Shown here: positions 8,313-17,401 of the stretch, piece by piece
How the letters are laid out: the number at the start of each line of letters is the position of its first letter
How positions within the stretch are numbered: the first letter of the stretch is position 1
DNA from: Candidatus Palauibacter polyketidifaciens
GTDB lineage: Bacteria; Gemmatimonadota; Gemmatimonadetes; Palauibacterales; Palauibacteraceae
NCBI RefSeq assembly: GCF_947581785.1
Contig: NZ_CANPVO010000015.1
Coordinates: forward strand, 276,133-340,132
Reading direction: 5' to 3'
Length of the DNA stretch: 64,000 nt
The notes under the pieces: generated by a model
The model's input: only the letters and a program-made list of their open reading frames with translations
What the model was told of the DNA's origin: nothing
Database searches by the model: none
Translations under genes and position numbers: made by a program

Positions 8313-9344
8313 ATGAAAGCGATCCGCAAACCCGGGCCGGCCCCCGGCCTCGTGCTGTGCGACGCGCCGGTGCCCGAGATTCGCTCCCGCGACGTGCTCG
8401 TCAAGGTGCGACGGGCGGGGATCTGCGGCACGGATCTGCACATTCACCAGTGGGACCGCTGGTCGCGGCATCGCGTGAACCCGCCCGTCATCCTCGGCCA
8501 CGAATTCATGGGAGAAGTCGTCGAGACGGGCCGGCTGGTTCGGAACATCGAGATCGGCGACCGCGTCTCGGCGGAGGGGCACCTGGTCTGCGGACACTGC
8601 GAGTACTGCGGCACCGAGCAGGCGCACGTTTGCCGGGACACCCGGATCATCGGCATCGACCGGGACGGCGCCTTCGCCGAGTACGTCTCCATCCCCGCGG
8701 CGAACATCATCCACGTCCCCGATTCCATCGACGACGATCTGGCGGCCGTGTTCGACCCGCTCGGGAACGCTTTCCACACGGTTCTGCACACGGATGTGGC
8801 GGGTCGGGTCGTCGCGGTGGTCGGATGCGGTCCGATCGGCCTGTTCGCCGTCGGGATCGCGCGTGCGGCGGGAGCTTCCAGAGTCATCGCGGTCGAGCCG
8901 CACGAGGGGCGGCGGGAACTCGCAGCGCGCATGGGTGCGCACGACTGCCTCGATCCGGCGGACGGAGAGGTGGAGGCGCAGATCGTCGACCTCACGCACG
9001 GTTACGGCGCCCACGTGGTGTGCGAGATGAGCGGTCACCCCGACGGCGTGCGTTCGGCGTTCCGCATGTGCCGCAACGGTGGCCAAGTCCGGTTGCTGGG
9101 GCTTCCCAAGGACGCGGTGGAGGTCGACTTCGCGCGCGACGTCATCTTCAAGGGTATCCATGTGTACGGCGTGGTGGGGCGGCTCATGTACCGGACGTGG
9201 ATCGAGATGCGGGACTTCCTGGCGGCGGGACGTCTCGATGTCGAGCCGGTGATCACCCACCGGCTCCCGTTCGACCGCTTCGAGGAAGGGTTCGACGCCA
9301 TGTATTCCGGCGAGGCGGCGAAGGTCGTCCTCGCGCTGGATTAG
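8313..9344 (+). CDS. tdh: L-threonine 3-dehydrogenase
   Basis: 343 residues, zinc-containing medium-chain dehydrogenase. Catalytic zinc site: Cys of GICGTDLHI, the GHE motif (LGHEFMGEV) and downstream residues; the structural zinc loop has CGHCEYCGTEQAHVC. NAD-binding motif VVGCGPIGLFAVG. Length and the start MKAIRKPG fit Tdh. It oxidises threonine to 2-amino-3-ketobutyrate, which the kbl product about 750 bases downstream cleaves with CoA to glycine and acetyl-CoA. Reading open upstream of 8313 is not protein-like. The start has AGGAG about 15 bases away, rather far. Confidence 0.93.
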   Translation: MKAIRKPGPAPGLVLCDAPVPEIRSRDVLVKVRRAGICGTDLHIHQWDRWSRHRVNPPVILGHEFMGEVVETGRLVRNIEIGDRVSAEGHLVCGHCEYCGTEQAHVCRDTRIIGIDRDGAFAEYVSIPAANIIHVPDSIDDDLAAVFDPLGNAFHTVLHTDVAGRVVAVVGCGPIGLFAVGIARAAGASRVIAVEPHEGRRELAARMGAHDCLDPADGEVEAQIVDLTHGYGAHVVCEMSGHPDGVRSAFRMCRNGGQVRLLGLPKDAVEVDFARDVIFKGIHVYGVVGRLMYRTWIEMRDFLAAGRLDVEPVITHRLPFDRFEEGFDAMYSGEAAKVVLALD

Positions 9345-9356
9345 AAGTTCGGCCCC

Positions 9357-10034
9357 GTGGCGCGCGCCGCCGCCCCCGTCGTCCCCGCCCCCGTCGTCCC
9401 CACCCTCGCCGCTGCCGTGCTGCTGACGGCCGGATGCTGGCGCCTCGGGGACGGCACCTCCAGCGAAGCGCTCGTCACCTGGGTCGCGTATCCCGAGACC
9501 GTCGAGGTGGGCGCGCCGTTCTCCTTCGAGTTCGGCGGACCCGTGTCCGAGGACGCCTGCGGGCGGCTGGACACCGCGACGCTTGCCGTCACGGATTCCT
9601 CGATCGAACTCGCGGCGCGCCGGACCACCTTCCGGGCGGTGTGCGCGCCCAATCACGTCAGCTACTACGAGGCGCGGCCGATCACACTCGACACGGCCGG
9701 GCGCTACCGGATCCGCACCGCGACGGAGATCGATCTCGGCACGCTCGTGGCGACGGACAGCGGAGGGTTCTCCGGCATCCGCACGTGGGGGGAGGGGACG
9801 ATCCGCGAGGCGGCCGGGTGCTGGCTGTTCGGGCCGGGGTGGATTGGCGGCCAGCGGGTGTTCGCGCTCGACGGCCTGAGCCCCGAGCTTCGCGAGGCGG
9901 GGACCGCCCGCGTCCTTCATGTCCGCGGGCGGCTGCGGGGCTTCATCTCGTGCGGAAACTGGGGGTCGCGCCCCAGAATCCGTGTCGACACCGCGTGGGC
10001 CACCGACAAGCGGGTCGGCGACCTCTACCCGTGA
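9357..10034 (+). CDS. Predicted lipoprotein of unknown function
   Basis: 225 residues from a GTG 12 bases after the tdh stop. Signal peptide with lipobox LLTAGC (Cys at about residue 27) predicts an outer- or inner-membrane lipoprotein. The mature part is beta-rich with several Cys (DACGR, RAVCAP, AAGCW, ISCGN) that could form disulfides. No family recognised. It sits between the two threonine-degradation genes, which share no obvious need for a lipoprotein, so the placement is probably operonic convenience. Confidence 0.7.
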   Translation: MARAAAPVVPAPVVPTLAAAVLLTAGCWRLGDGTSSEALVTWVAYPETVEVGAPFSFEFGGPVSEDACGRLDTATLAVTDSSIELAARRTTFRAVCAPNHVSYYEARPITLDTAGRYRIRTATEIDLGTLVATDSGGFSGIRTWGEGTIREAAGCWLFGPGWIGGQRVFALDGLSPELREAGTARVLHVRGRLRGFISCGNWGSRPRIRVDTAWATDKRVGDLYP

Positions 10035-10100
10035 CGGCCCCACGAGCGGCGCGATGACCACGGCGGGCGGATGATGACACTGTATGAGGAGCGGGATGTG

Positions 10101-11300
10101 ATGACGTCGAATGTGAACCGGGGCCTCGAGCACCGCCTCGTCTCCGAACTCGGGGAGATGAGGGAGAACGGGGTTCACAAGGAACTGCTGCACATCATGG
10201 GGCGGCAGGCTCCGGTCGTGGACATCGCCGGTCTGGGCGAGACCATCAACATGTGCTCGAACAACTACCTCGGCCTGTGCGACGAACCTTCCGTGATGCG
10301 GGCGGTGAAGGAGGGGGTGGACCGGTACGGCGCGGGGACCTCCTCGGTGCGCTTCATCTGCGGAACGTTCGACATTCATCACGAGCTCGAGGCGAAGATC
10401 GCGGACTTCCTCGAGACGCCGGCCTCCCTCACCTACACCTCCGCGTGGAACGCGAACGAGGGCCTCTTCGCGCCCCTGCTGGGTGCGGATGACGCCCTGA
10501 TCTCCGACCGCCTCAACCATGCGTGCATCATCGACGGGATCCGCCTCTGCAAGGCGCGGCGCTTCATATACGACCACATGGACATGGACTCGCTGCGCGA
10601 CGCCCTCGAGGCGAGCCGCGACGCGCGCCACCGGCTCGTCATCACGGACGGCATCTTCTCGATGGAAGGGGAGATCGCGCCGCTGCCGGAGATCCGGGAA
10701 TTGTGCGACCGGTACGACGCGATCATGGCCGTGGACGACTCGCACGCGACGGGGGTGCTGGGCGACACGGGACGCGGGACGCCCGAACACTTCGGCATGC
10801 ACGGCGAGGTCGACATCGTCACGTCGACGCTGGGCAAGGCGCTCGGGGGCATGGCGGGCGGCTTCACGGCCAGTTCCGAAGCCGTGATCGACTATCTCGT
10901 CCAGGCGTCGCGTACGCAGCTGTTCACGAACGCCCTGCCCTGCCATTCGGCGGCCGGGGCGATGGCCGCGATCGAGCACCTGGAGGCGCACCCGGAACTC
11001 GTGGCCCGGCTCCGCGACAACACGGAGTATTACCGGGAGGGACTCATCGAACTCGGATACAAGCCGATTCCCGGCGGCACGCCCATCGTCCCCGTCATCA
11101 TCGGAAAGACGGCGGACGCGATACGTCTCAGCCGCGAACTGCTGCGCGAGGGGGTCTTCGTCATCGGGTTCGGGTATCCCGTGGTCCCGCGCGGCGAGGC
11201 CCGGATCCGCTGTCAGCTGTCGGCCGCGCACGAACGCGAGCACATCGACGCCGCCCTCGCCGCCCTCAAGAAGGTGGGCGAGCGGCTCAACCTGATCTGA
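10101..11300 (+). CDS. kbl: 2-amino-3-ketobutyrate CoA ligase (glycine C-acetyltransferase)
   Basis: 399 residues from the ATG at 10101, which follows GAGGAG by nine bases; an ATG 30 bases upstream lacks such a site. Fold-type I PLP enzyme of the alpha-oxoamine synthase family: NNYLG near the N-terminus, the HACIIDGIRL segment, DDSHATGVLG, and the PLP lysine in STLGKALGG. Length equals the usual Kbl. It uses CoA to split 2-amino-3-ketobutyrate into glycine and acetyl-CoA, completing the Tdh pathway. Confidence 0.95.
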   Translation: MTSNVNRGLEHRLVSELGEMRENGVHKELLHIMGRQAPVVDIAGLGETINMCSNNYLGLCDEPSVMRAVKEGVDRYGAGTSSVRFICGTFDIHHELEAKIADFLETPASLTYTSAWNANEGLFAPLLGADDALISDRLNHACIIDGIRLCKARRFIYDHMDMDSLRDALEASRDARHRLVITDGIFSMEGEIAPLPEIRELCDRYDAIMAVDDSHATGVLGDTGRGTPEHFGMHGEVDIVTSTLGKALGGMAGGFTASSEAVIDYLVQASRTQLFTNALPCHSAAGAMAAIEHLEAHPELVARLRDNTEYYREGLIELGYKPIPGGTPIVPVIIGKTADAIRLSRELLREGVFVIGFGYPVVPRGEARIRCQLSAAHEREHIDAALAALKKVGERLNLI

Positions 11301-11340
11301 CGCCGGCGGCGACGCCGGGACTGCGTGGGAGGTGCGGAGC

Positions 11341-12045
11341 GTGACCGAACGCGGACTTGATCGGACGTTGCCCGGGGGGATGGTCATCGCCCCGTCGATC
11401 CTCGCCGCCGACTACGCGCGGCTGGGAGCGGAGGTCGCCGAGGCGGAGGACGCGGGGGCGGAGTGGTTCCAGCTCGACGTCATGGACGGGCACTTCGTCC
11501 CCAACCTCACGATCGGGCTGCCGGTGCTGGAGTCGTTGCGCGCCGTCTCCGACTCGTTCCTCGACGTACACCTGATGATCGACAACCCCGGCGAGTTCCT
11601 CGAGCCCTTCGCGGAGGCTGGCGCCGACATGCTCACGGTCCATCAGGAGGTGTCCGCCCACCTGCACGGGGACCTGCACCGGATCCGGGAGCTGGGCTGC
11701 TACGCCGGCGTCGCGCTGAATCCGGCCACGCCGGCGGAGACGCTGTCGGAAGTCCTGGGGTACGTGGACCTCGTCCTCGTGATGACCGTGAACCCGGGGT
11801 TCGGGGGACAGAAGTTCATCGCCGAGGCCGTGCCGAAGATCTCCACGGTGCTTCGGATGGCGGCAGATCGCGGGCTGCCTCCGCCGGCCATCCAGGTCGA
11901 CGGAGGGATCGATCCCGCGTCGGCCCCCGAGTGTGCCGCGGCGGGGGCGTCCGTGTTCGTGGCCGGTTCTTCCGTGTTCCGATGGGCGCCGGGGATCGCC
12001 GCGAACATGGCGGCGCTGCGCGACGCGCTCGCGCCCTACGGCTGA
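11341..12045 (+). CDS. rpe: Ribulose-phosphate 3-epimerase
   Basis: 234 residues from a GTG at 11341 preceded by GGGAGG nine bases away. TIM barrel with family motifs APSILAADYARLG, LDVMDGHFVPNLTIG (metal/substrate His and Asp), VHLMI, MTVNPGFGGQKF and QVDGGI. Interconverts ribulose-5-phosphate and xylulose-5-phosphate in the pentose phosphate pathway. Seven bases separate it from the moeB-like gene, so they are probably cotranscribed. Confidence 0.95.
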   Translation: MTERGLDRTLPGGMVIAPSILAADYARLGAEVAEAEDAGAEWFQLDVMDGHFVPNLTIGLPVLESLRAVSDSFLDVHLMIDNPGEFLEPFAEAGADMLTVHQEVSAHLHGDLHRIRELGCYAGVALNPATPAETLSEVLGYVDLVLVMTVNPGFGGQKFIAEAVPKISTVLRMAADRGLPPPAIQVDGGIDPASAPECAAAGASVFVAGSSVFRWAPGIAANMAALRDALAPYG

Positions 12046-12052
12046 GGGCGGG

Positions 12053-13213
12053 GTGGACGGCGACCTTTCCCGCGACGAACTCGTCCGCTACGGGCGTCAC
12101 GTCAGCATCCCCGAGGTGGGACTGGCGGGGCAGCGCCGCCTGCGGGCTTCGAGCGTGCTCATCGTGGGGGCGGGCGGTTTGGGGTCGCCGGCGGCTCTCT
12201 ATCTCGCCGCGGCGGGGGTAGGACGGCTCGGACTCGTCGACCACGACCGCGTGGAACTCTCCAACCTGCAGCGCCAGGTGCTCTACGATACGGACGCGGT
12301 CGGGACGCCGAAGCTCGCCTCGGCCCGGGCGCGGCTCACGGGCCTGAACCCGGACGTCGCCGTCGAGACGTTTGAAACGCGCATGGATTCCAGGAATGCG
12401 TTCGAGATCCTCGAGGGGTGGGACTTCGTCATCGACGGGAGCGACAACTTCCCGACCCGGTATCTCGTGAACGACGCCTGCGTGATGCTTGGAACGCCCT
12501 TCGCGTACGGGGCCATCCTCCGCTTCGAGGGACAGGCGTCCGTGTTCGGCGCGCCCGACGGTCCCTGCTATCGCTGCCTGTTCCGGGACCCCCCGCCTCC
12601 CGGTCTCGTGCCCAACTGCGCGGAAGCCGGCGTCCTGGGCGTCCTGCCCGGGATCGTGGGGTCGATCCAGGCGAACGAGGCGATCAAGTGGCTGACGGGG
12701 ATCGGCGACACGCTCGCCGGGCGCCTGCTCCTCATCGACGCGCTCCGCATGGAGTTCCGCTCGCTGGACATCGCCCCGGACCCCGAGTGCGCGGTCTGCG
12801 GCCCCGAACCGACGGTGACGGAACTCATCGACTACGAGCGCTTCTGCGGCGCGCCGCCCGACGGCACGGAAACGGAGGGTGCCATGCACGACCTCGATAT
12901 CGACGTACACGAACTGAAGCGCCGGATCGACGCCGGCGAGCGCTTCCAGCTCATCGACGTGCGCGAGGACTACGAGTGGGCGATCTGCAACCTGGAAGAG
13001 GCGGGCGCGCGGCTCGTGCCGCTCGCGACGCTCCCGGAGGCCGTCGAGAGCCTCGACGCGTCGGAGCCGTTGATCATCCACTGCCGCTCGGGCCCCCGCG
13101 GCGACCGTGCGGTCGAGTACCTGCGCGCGGCCGGGTTCGACAACGCCGTCAACCTCGCCGGGGGGATCCTCGCGTGGGCGGAGGAGATCGACCCGGCGAT
13201 GCCGCAGTACTGA
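12053..13213 (+). CDS. moeB: MoeB/ThiF-family adenylyltransferase with C-terminal rhodanese domain
   Basis: 386 residues from a GTG at 12053. Residues 1-250 are the E1-like domain: RYGRHVSIPEVGLAGQ, nucleotide loop GAGGLGSPAALYLAAAGVG, DHDRVELSNLQRQ, and a zinc site from CYRC and CAVCG pairs. After a linker, residues about 280-386 form a rhodanese with catalytic Cys344 in HCRSGPRG. This MoeZ/MOCS3-type architecture adenylates a sulfur carrier (MoaD, ThiS or CysO type) and supplies the sulfur. No sulfur carrier with a GG end is adjacent, so the partner is unknown. Confidence 0.92.
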   Translation: MDGDLSRDELVRYGRHVSIPEVGLAGQRRLRASSVLIVGAGGLGSPAALYLAAAGVGRLGLVDHDRVELSNLQRQVLYDTDAVGTPKLASARARLTGLNPDVAVETFETRMDSRNAFEILEGWDFVIDGSDNFPTRYLVNDACVMLGTPFAYGAILRFEGQASVFGAPDGPCYRCLFRDPPPPGLVPNCAEAGVLGVLPGIVGSIQANEAIKWLTGIGDTLAGRLLLIDALRMEFRSLDIAPDPECAVCGPEPTVTELIDYERFCGAPPDGTETEGAMHDLDIDVHELKRRIDAGERFQLIDVREDYEWAICNLEEAGARLVPLATLPEAVESLDASEPLIIHCRSGPRGDRAVEYLRAAGFDNAVNLAGGILAWAEEIDPAMPQY

Positions 13214-13228
13214 GGGAGGTCTGAACCC

Positions 13229-14161
13229 GTGACGCCGGCCGCTCCGCGCATCGTTTCGCTCCTCGCGTCGGGGACCGAGATCGTCGATGCGCTCGGTCTC
13301 GGCGAGTGCCTCGTCGGCATCTCGCACGAGTGCGATCATCCGCCGCACCTGCTCGATCGTCCCCGCGTCAGCCGCCCCCGCTTCGACCCGGAGGCTCTCT
13401 CGAGCGGAGAGATCGACGCCGCCGTGCGACAGGCGATGACCGAACACGGCAGCGTATACGAGGTCGACGCAGCCGTCCTCGAGAAGCTCGACCCGGACAT
13501 CATCATCACGCAGGCCGTGTGCGACGTGTGCGCCGTGCCGACGGACGGCGTGCGGGAGGTGCTCGGGGCGCGCGGAATCGAGGCCGACGTGGTGTCGCTG
13601 GACGCTCACACGATCGAAGACATCCTCGCTTCGATCACGCAGGTGGCCCGGGCCGCCGGCAGTCCGGAGATCGCCGGGGACGCGGGTGGTTCGCTCCGGA
13701 GGCGACTCGATGCGGTGCGGGCGGCGGTACCCCACGCCGACCCGCCGCGGGTGCTCGGGATCGAGTGGTTCGATCCACCGTTCGCGCCTGGCCACTGGGT
13801 GCCGGAAATGATCGAACTCGCCGGAGGCCGCAACCTGGCGGGCGAGGCGGGGCAGCCTTCGCGGGAAGTGTCGTGGGATGAGATCAGAGGGCTCGATCCG
13901 GACGCGCTCCTCCTCATGCCTTGCGGCTACGGCCTCGACGCGTCGCGCGCAGACGCGGACGCGCACGCTGAGCGCCTTGGAGAAGTGGCGCCGCGCGCGA
14001 TCGCGGAGGGCCGCGCCTGGGTCGTCGACGCCTCCTCTTACTTCAACCGCTCGGGCCCCCGTTTCGTCACCGGCGTCGAGATCCTGGGTGGATTGCTGCA
14101 CCCGGACCGCGTCCCCACCCCGGATGCGGAGGTCGCCGCCGTGTGGACGCCTCCGGCCTGA
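13229..14161 (+). CDS. BtuF-like cobalamin-binding/periplasmic-binding-fold protein without signal peptide
   Basis: 310 residues; the GTG start follows GGGAGG by ten bases. Helical-backbone substrate-binding fold of the BtuF/FepB class: RIVSLLASGTEIVDALGLGECLVGISHECD at the start and PDIIITQ, GGRNLAG, LDPDALLLMPCGY further on. The protein begins directly with the first beta strand; there is no export signal. Many genomes carry such cytosolic homologues annotated as cobalamin-binding protein, with unproven role. No BtuC/BtuD genes are near. A Cys pair motif (VCDVCAVP, about residues 92-99) is a recurrent feature of this subgroup. Confidence 0.8.
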   Translation: MTPAAPRIVSLLASGTEIVDALGLGECLVGISHECDHPPHLLDRPRVSRPRFDPEALSSGEIDAAVRQAMTEHGSVYEVDAAVLEKLDPDIIITQAVCDVCAVPTDGVREVLGARGIEADVVSLDAHTIEDILASITQVARAAGSPEIAGDAGGSLRRRLDAVRAAVPHADPPRVLGIEWFDPPFAPGHWVPEMIELAGGRNLAGEAGQPSREVSWDEIRGLDPDALLLMPCGYGLDASRADADAHAERLGEVAPRAIAEGRAWVVDASSYFNRSGPRFVTGVEILGGLLHPDRVPTPDAEVAAVWTPPA

Positions 14162-14162
14162 T

Positions 14163-14192
14163 TGGTCCCCTCAGGTGTCTTCCCGGGGACCA
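14163..14192. terminator. Hairpin between convergent genes
   Basis: An 8 bp stem TGGTCCCC/GGGGACCA with a 14 nt loop directly after the stop of the BtuF-like gene and about 30 bases before the serA stop. It may act as a bidirectional terminator; no U-run is present. Confidence 0.45.
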
Positions 14193-14223
14193 TCACGAAC
14201 GGAGGCGCCACCGTCCTCGGAGG

Positions 14224-15861
14224 TCAGTCGAAGTTGACCTGGCGCACCTCTTCGACTCCGTCGAGGTCCTCCAACTCGCGCAGCGTCGCCGCCGGCAGTT
14301 CCTCGTCGATCCTCACCACGCCGAAGGACTGGCCACCGCCCTTTCGCCGCGCGAGGTGGTATTCCGCGATGTTCGCGTTTGCCTCGCCGAGCACCGTCCC
14401 CACGGCGCCGATCACGCCCGGCTGGTCGCGATTGCGGATGAGGAGACAGGTGCCGCGGGGCTCCGTCTCGATGCGGAAGGTACCGACCCGCACGATCCGC
14501 GGTTCCATCCGGGATCCCATGAGGGCCCCGCCCACGACCATGCCCCTCCTGCCTCTGCTCCTGCCCCTGCCCGTGGCTCCCCGCGAAGCCGCGGAGAGTT
14601 CGACGTAGTTCGTGTAGTCGCCCACGGCCTGCGTGCGTACCCGCACGATCTCCAGGCCCCGCTCCGCCGCGATCGAGAGGGCGTTCACGACGTTGAGCGG
14701 GGGATCGACGCGGCGTTCGAGGAAACCGACGGCCACGCTCGCCGCGAGGGGTCCGAGCACACCGTCCCGGGGTCCTCCGTAGCGCACGTCTATCCGGCTC
14801 GGCGGTGCGTCCTCGAGTCCGGCGAGGAGGCGTCCCAGACGGTACCCGAGATCCATGATGGGTCCCGCCCCGTCGCGGTCCTCCGCCTCGAAGGGAGCGT
14901 TCAGCGCGGCGCTGTAGTCGCCGTCGACGAGCGCGTCGCGCACGGAGATGGCGATCTGCCGGGAGACCTGACGCTGGGCTTCATACGTGGACGCGCCCAG
15001 ATGCGGGCTGAACACGAGTTGCGGGGCATCCCGCAGCGGGCTGTCGGCGGGGAGCGGTTCCGTCTCGAACACGTCGAGGCCGGCGGCTCCCAGATGGCCG
15101 CTGCCGAGCGCCTCCGCCAACGCCGCCTCGTCCACGAGTCCGCCCCTTGCCGCGTTCACCAGGATCGAGCCCTGGCGCATGGCCGCGAGCTCCTTGCGGC
15201 CGATGAACCCGCGGTTCTCCTCGGAGAGGGGAACGTGCAGCGTGATCGCGTGGCAGGCCGGGAGGAGTTCGTCCAGGCTTGCGAGTTCCACCCCCAGATC
15301 GCTCGCACGATCGGCGCTCACGAAGGGATCGTGGGCCACGACGCGCATCCCGAACGCCCGCGCCCGCCACACGACCTCCGCCCCGATCCGCCCGAGTCCG
15401 ATCACGCCGAGCGTCTTCCCGCTCAACTGGATCCCGCGCAACTCCTTGCGCCTCCACTCTCCGGCGCGGATGCTCGCGTCCGCCTCCGTGATCCGGCGGG
15501 CCGCGGCGAGGAGCAGGGCGAAGGCGAGTTCGGCCGTGGACTGCGTGTTCGCCGCGGGCGCGTTGAGCACGGCGATTCCGCGACGCGTGGCGGCGGGGAT
15601 GTCGATGTTGTCCACACCCACGCCCGCGCGCCCCACGACCCTCAGCCGGTCGGCGGACTCGATGAGGTCGGGGGTCACCTTCGTGCGGGATCTCACGATG
15701 AGCGCCGATGCGCCTTCGAGCGCGCTGCGGAGCGCCTCGCGATCCGATTCCGTGTGATCCTCGACCGCGAGCCCGGGGGCGGCCCGCAGCGTCTCGATCC
15801 CGTCCGGGAGGAGGGGATCCGCAAGAATGACGCGAAGGTCGCCGCCCTTCGACTCGCTCAC
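14224..15861 (-). CDS. serA: D-3-phosphoglycerate dehydrogenase
   Basis: 545 residues from a GTG. N-terminal 2-hydroxyacid dehydrogenase domains with NAD loop GKTLGVIGLGRIGAEV, catalytic Arg in NAARGG, Glu and His in the FSPHLGAST region; then the intervening ASB-type domain and a C-terminal ACT domain (EPRGTCLLIRNRDQPGVIGAVG) as in the long SerA form. It makes 3-phosphohydroxypyruvate, the first step of serine synthesis. A Gly/Arg-rich insert (ATGRGRSRGRRG, about residues 427-438) lies between the domains and is unusual. The class V aminotransferase ending 10 bases upstream probably supplies the next step. Confidence 0.94.
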   Translation of the reverse strand: MSESKGGDLRVILADPLLPDGIETLRAAPGLAVEDHTESDREALRSALEGASALIVRSRTKVTPDLIESADRLRVVGRAGVGVDNIDIPAATRRGIAVLNAPAANTQSTAELAFALLLAAARRITEADASIRAGEWRRKELRGIQLSGKTLGVIGLGRIGAEVVWRARAFGMRVVAHDPFVSADRASDLGVELASLDELLPACHAITLHVPLSEENRGFIGRKELAAMRQGSILVNAARGGLVDEAALAEALGSGHLGAAGLDVFETEPLPADSPLRDAPQLVFSPHLGASTYEAQRQVSRQIAISVRDALVDGDYSAALNAPFEAEDRDGAGPIMDLGYRLGRLLAGLEDAPPSRIDVRYGGPRDGVLGPLAASVAVGFLERRVDPPLNVVNALSIAAERGLEIVRVRTQAVGDYTNYVELSAASRGATGRGRSRGRRGMVVGGALMGSRMEPRIVRVGTFRIETEPRGTCLLIRNRDQPGVIGAVGTVLGEANANIAEYHLARRKGGGQSFGVVRIDEELPAATLRELEDLDGVEEVRQVNFD

Positions 15862-15871
15862 GGGATTCCGC

Positions 15872-16972
15872 TCACAGGACTTCGTCGAGGACGGCCAGCA
15901 GCGCTTCCAGTTCGTCGAGAGTGTGTTCGCCCATGTGCCCGATCCTGAACGACGGCTGCTTCAGGGGTCCGTAACCCGCCGCCACCGTGTATCCGTGCGC
16001 CAGAGCGCGGGAGACGACCTCGGGACCCGTCAGGCCATCCGGAAGCATGATGACCGTCACGCAGGGCGAACGGTAGCCTTCCGGCGCCAGCACGCGCCAC
16101 GGGCGACCCGTTCGCGCGGCCGTATCGTCCACCCATTCGTACGTCCGGCGCGCCATCGCGTCATGCCGTTCCCAGCGCGCCTCGAGCCCCTCCTCCATCA
16201 TCCGGGCCAGTTGCCGTTCGAGAGCGAAGAAGAGCGAGACAGCCGGGGTATTCGGCGTCTGCCAGCGCTCGAGGTTCTTCTCGAACTTGAGGATGTCGAA
16301 GTAGAAGCCCCGGTGCTCAACCTCCCGCGCGCGGGCGAGCGCCCTCTCGGAGGCGACGGCCAGCGCGAGCCCCGGCGGCAGCGCCACCGCCTTCTGCGAC
16401 CCTGTGAGGACGAAGTCCAGCCCCCACTCGTCGGTCTTCACGGGCGCCCCGGCCAGGGATGAGACGGTATCGACGGCGATCAGCACGTCATCGAACTCGT
16501 GGACGACGGCGGCGAGGTCCTCCAGCGGATTGAGGACGCCGGTCGAACTCTCCGAGTGGACGACGGTCACGAGGTCGTACCGGCCGGGCGCCGCGGAGAG
16601 CGCGTCGCGCAGGCGCTCGGGGAGATTCGGCTCGCCCCACTCCGCCTCGAGCGCATCCGCCGGGCGCCCCGTCGCTTCGGCGATCGCGTGGAACCGCTTG
16701 CTGAACGACCCGTTCGTGAGGCAGAGGACGCGGCGGCGCGTGAGGTTCGTGATCGCCGCTTCCATCATGCCCGTGGCGGACGATGTCGACAGGTACACGG
16801 GCCTCGACGTCCGGAAGAGTCGCGAAGCGGAAGGCTGCATCGCTTCGACGAGGCCCGAGACCTCGGCGCTCCGGTGCCCGACGACGGGTCGCCTCATGGC
16901 GTCGAACAGATCCGGTGGAACTTCGGTCGGGCCGGGCAGAAAGAAGCGGCCGAACGAGATGGGCGGGTTCAT
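15872..16972 (-). CDS. Class V aminotransferase (serine/alanine-glyoxylate or phosphoserine type)
   Basis: 366 residues from the ATG at 16972. PLP fold-type I: FFLPGPTEVPPDLF at the N-terminus, VHSESSTGVLNPL, DTVSSLAGAPV, and the PLP lysine in LTGSQKAVALPPG. This is the AGXT/SGAT-like branch. Because it is followed by serA and no classical serC is in the window, it may work as the phosphoserine aminotransferase, as related enzymes do in some archaea, cyanobacteria and other lineages; alternatively it transfers amino groups between serine or alanine and glyoxylate. Substrate cannot be settled from sequence. Confidence 0.88.
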   Translation of the reverse strand: MNPPISFGRFFLPGPTEVPPDLFDAMRRPVVGHRSAEVSGLVEAMQPSASRLFRTSRPVYLSTSSATGMMEAAITNLTRRRVLCLTNGSFSKRFHAIAEATGRPADALEAEWGEPNLPERLRDALSAAPGRYDLVTVVHSESSTGVLNPLEDLAAVVHEFDDVLIAVDTVSSLAGAPVKTDEWGLDFVLTGSQKAVALPPGLALAVASERALARAREVEHRGFYFDILKFEKNLERWQTPNTPAVSLFFALERQLARMMEEGLEARWERHDAMARRTYEWVDDTAARTGRPWRVLAPEGYRSPCVTVIMLPDGLTGPEVVSRALAHGYTVAAGYGPLKQPSFRIGHMGEHTLDELEALLAVLDEVL

Positions 16973-17093
16973 GGCCGGAGATGGTATCGCTCTCTGACCC
17001 CTGTGGCCAATCGTTCGCTCGCAGTCGTCGCGGAGTCCGGTTGACGCGCCGCCGGGGCAGCAAGATTTTGCGGCCCGACCAGGGGGTTCCCAC

Positions 17094-17357
17094 ATGCGAT
17101 ACGTCACGATCACCGACCTGTCCCCGGAAGATGTCCTCGACCGCGCGAAGGCGTTTTTCGGCCGACATTCCGGGCTCGCCGTGCGCGAGGAGACGGAGGC
17201 ATCCGTCACCTTCGCCGGCGAGATCGGCCTGGCCCGGTTCGCTGTCGACCGGGCGGGCGGCCACACGAACGTCCGCGTCGAGACCGACCGCGTCGTGGGC
17301 CTCGACGTGACCGACCTCGCGAAACGTTTCCTCTACACCCTCCGCAACGTCCACTGA
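17094..17357 (+). CDS. Small conserved-looking protein, unknown
   Basis: 87 residues, start ATG preceded by AGGGGG. Sequence MRYVTITDLSPEDVLDRAK suggests an alpha-beta domain with two beta hairpins (ASVTFAGEIGLARFAV, TNVRVETDRVVGLDV) and a final helix; soluble, no signal. I do not recognise a family. It is divergent from the aminotransferase gene, separated by 121 bases, and is followed by another small protein and an alanine symporter on the opposite strand. Confidence 0.6.
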   Translation: MRYVTITDLSPEDVLDRAKAFFGRHSGLAVREETEASVTFAGEIGLARFAVDRAGGHTNVRVETDRVVGLDVTDLAKRFLYTLRNVH

Positions 17358-17401
17358 GCGCCGCAATCGAGGCCGGCGTTGAACCCGCTCCCGAGGATCG
17401 C

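Noticed and set aside
8181..11387. A 1068-codon open frame on the minus strand opposite tdh-kbl
   Set aside because: It is the antisense shadow of clearly recognised genes in very GC-rich DNA; its sequence is low-complexity Arg/His/Asp-rich and has no family features.
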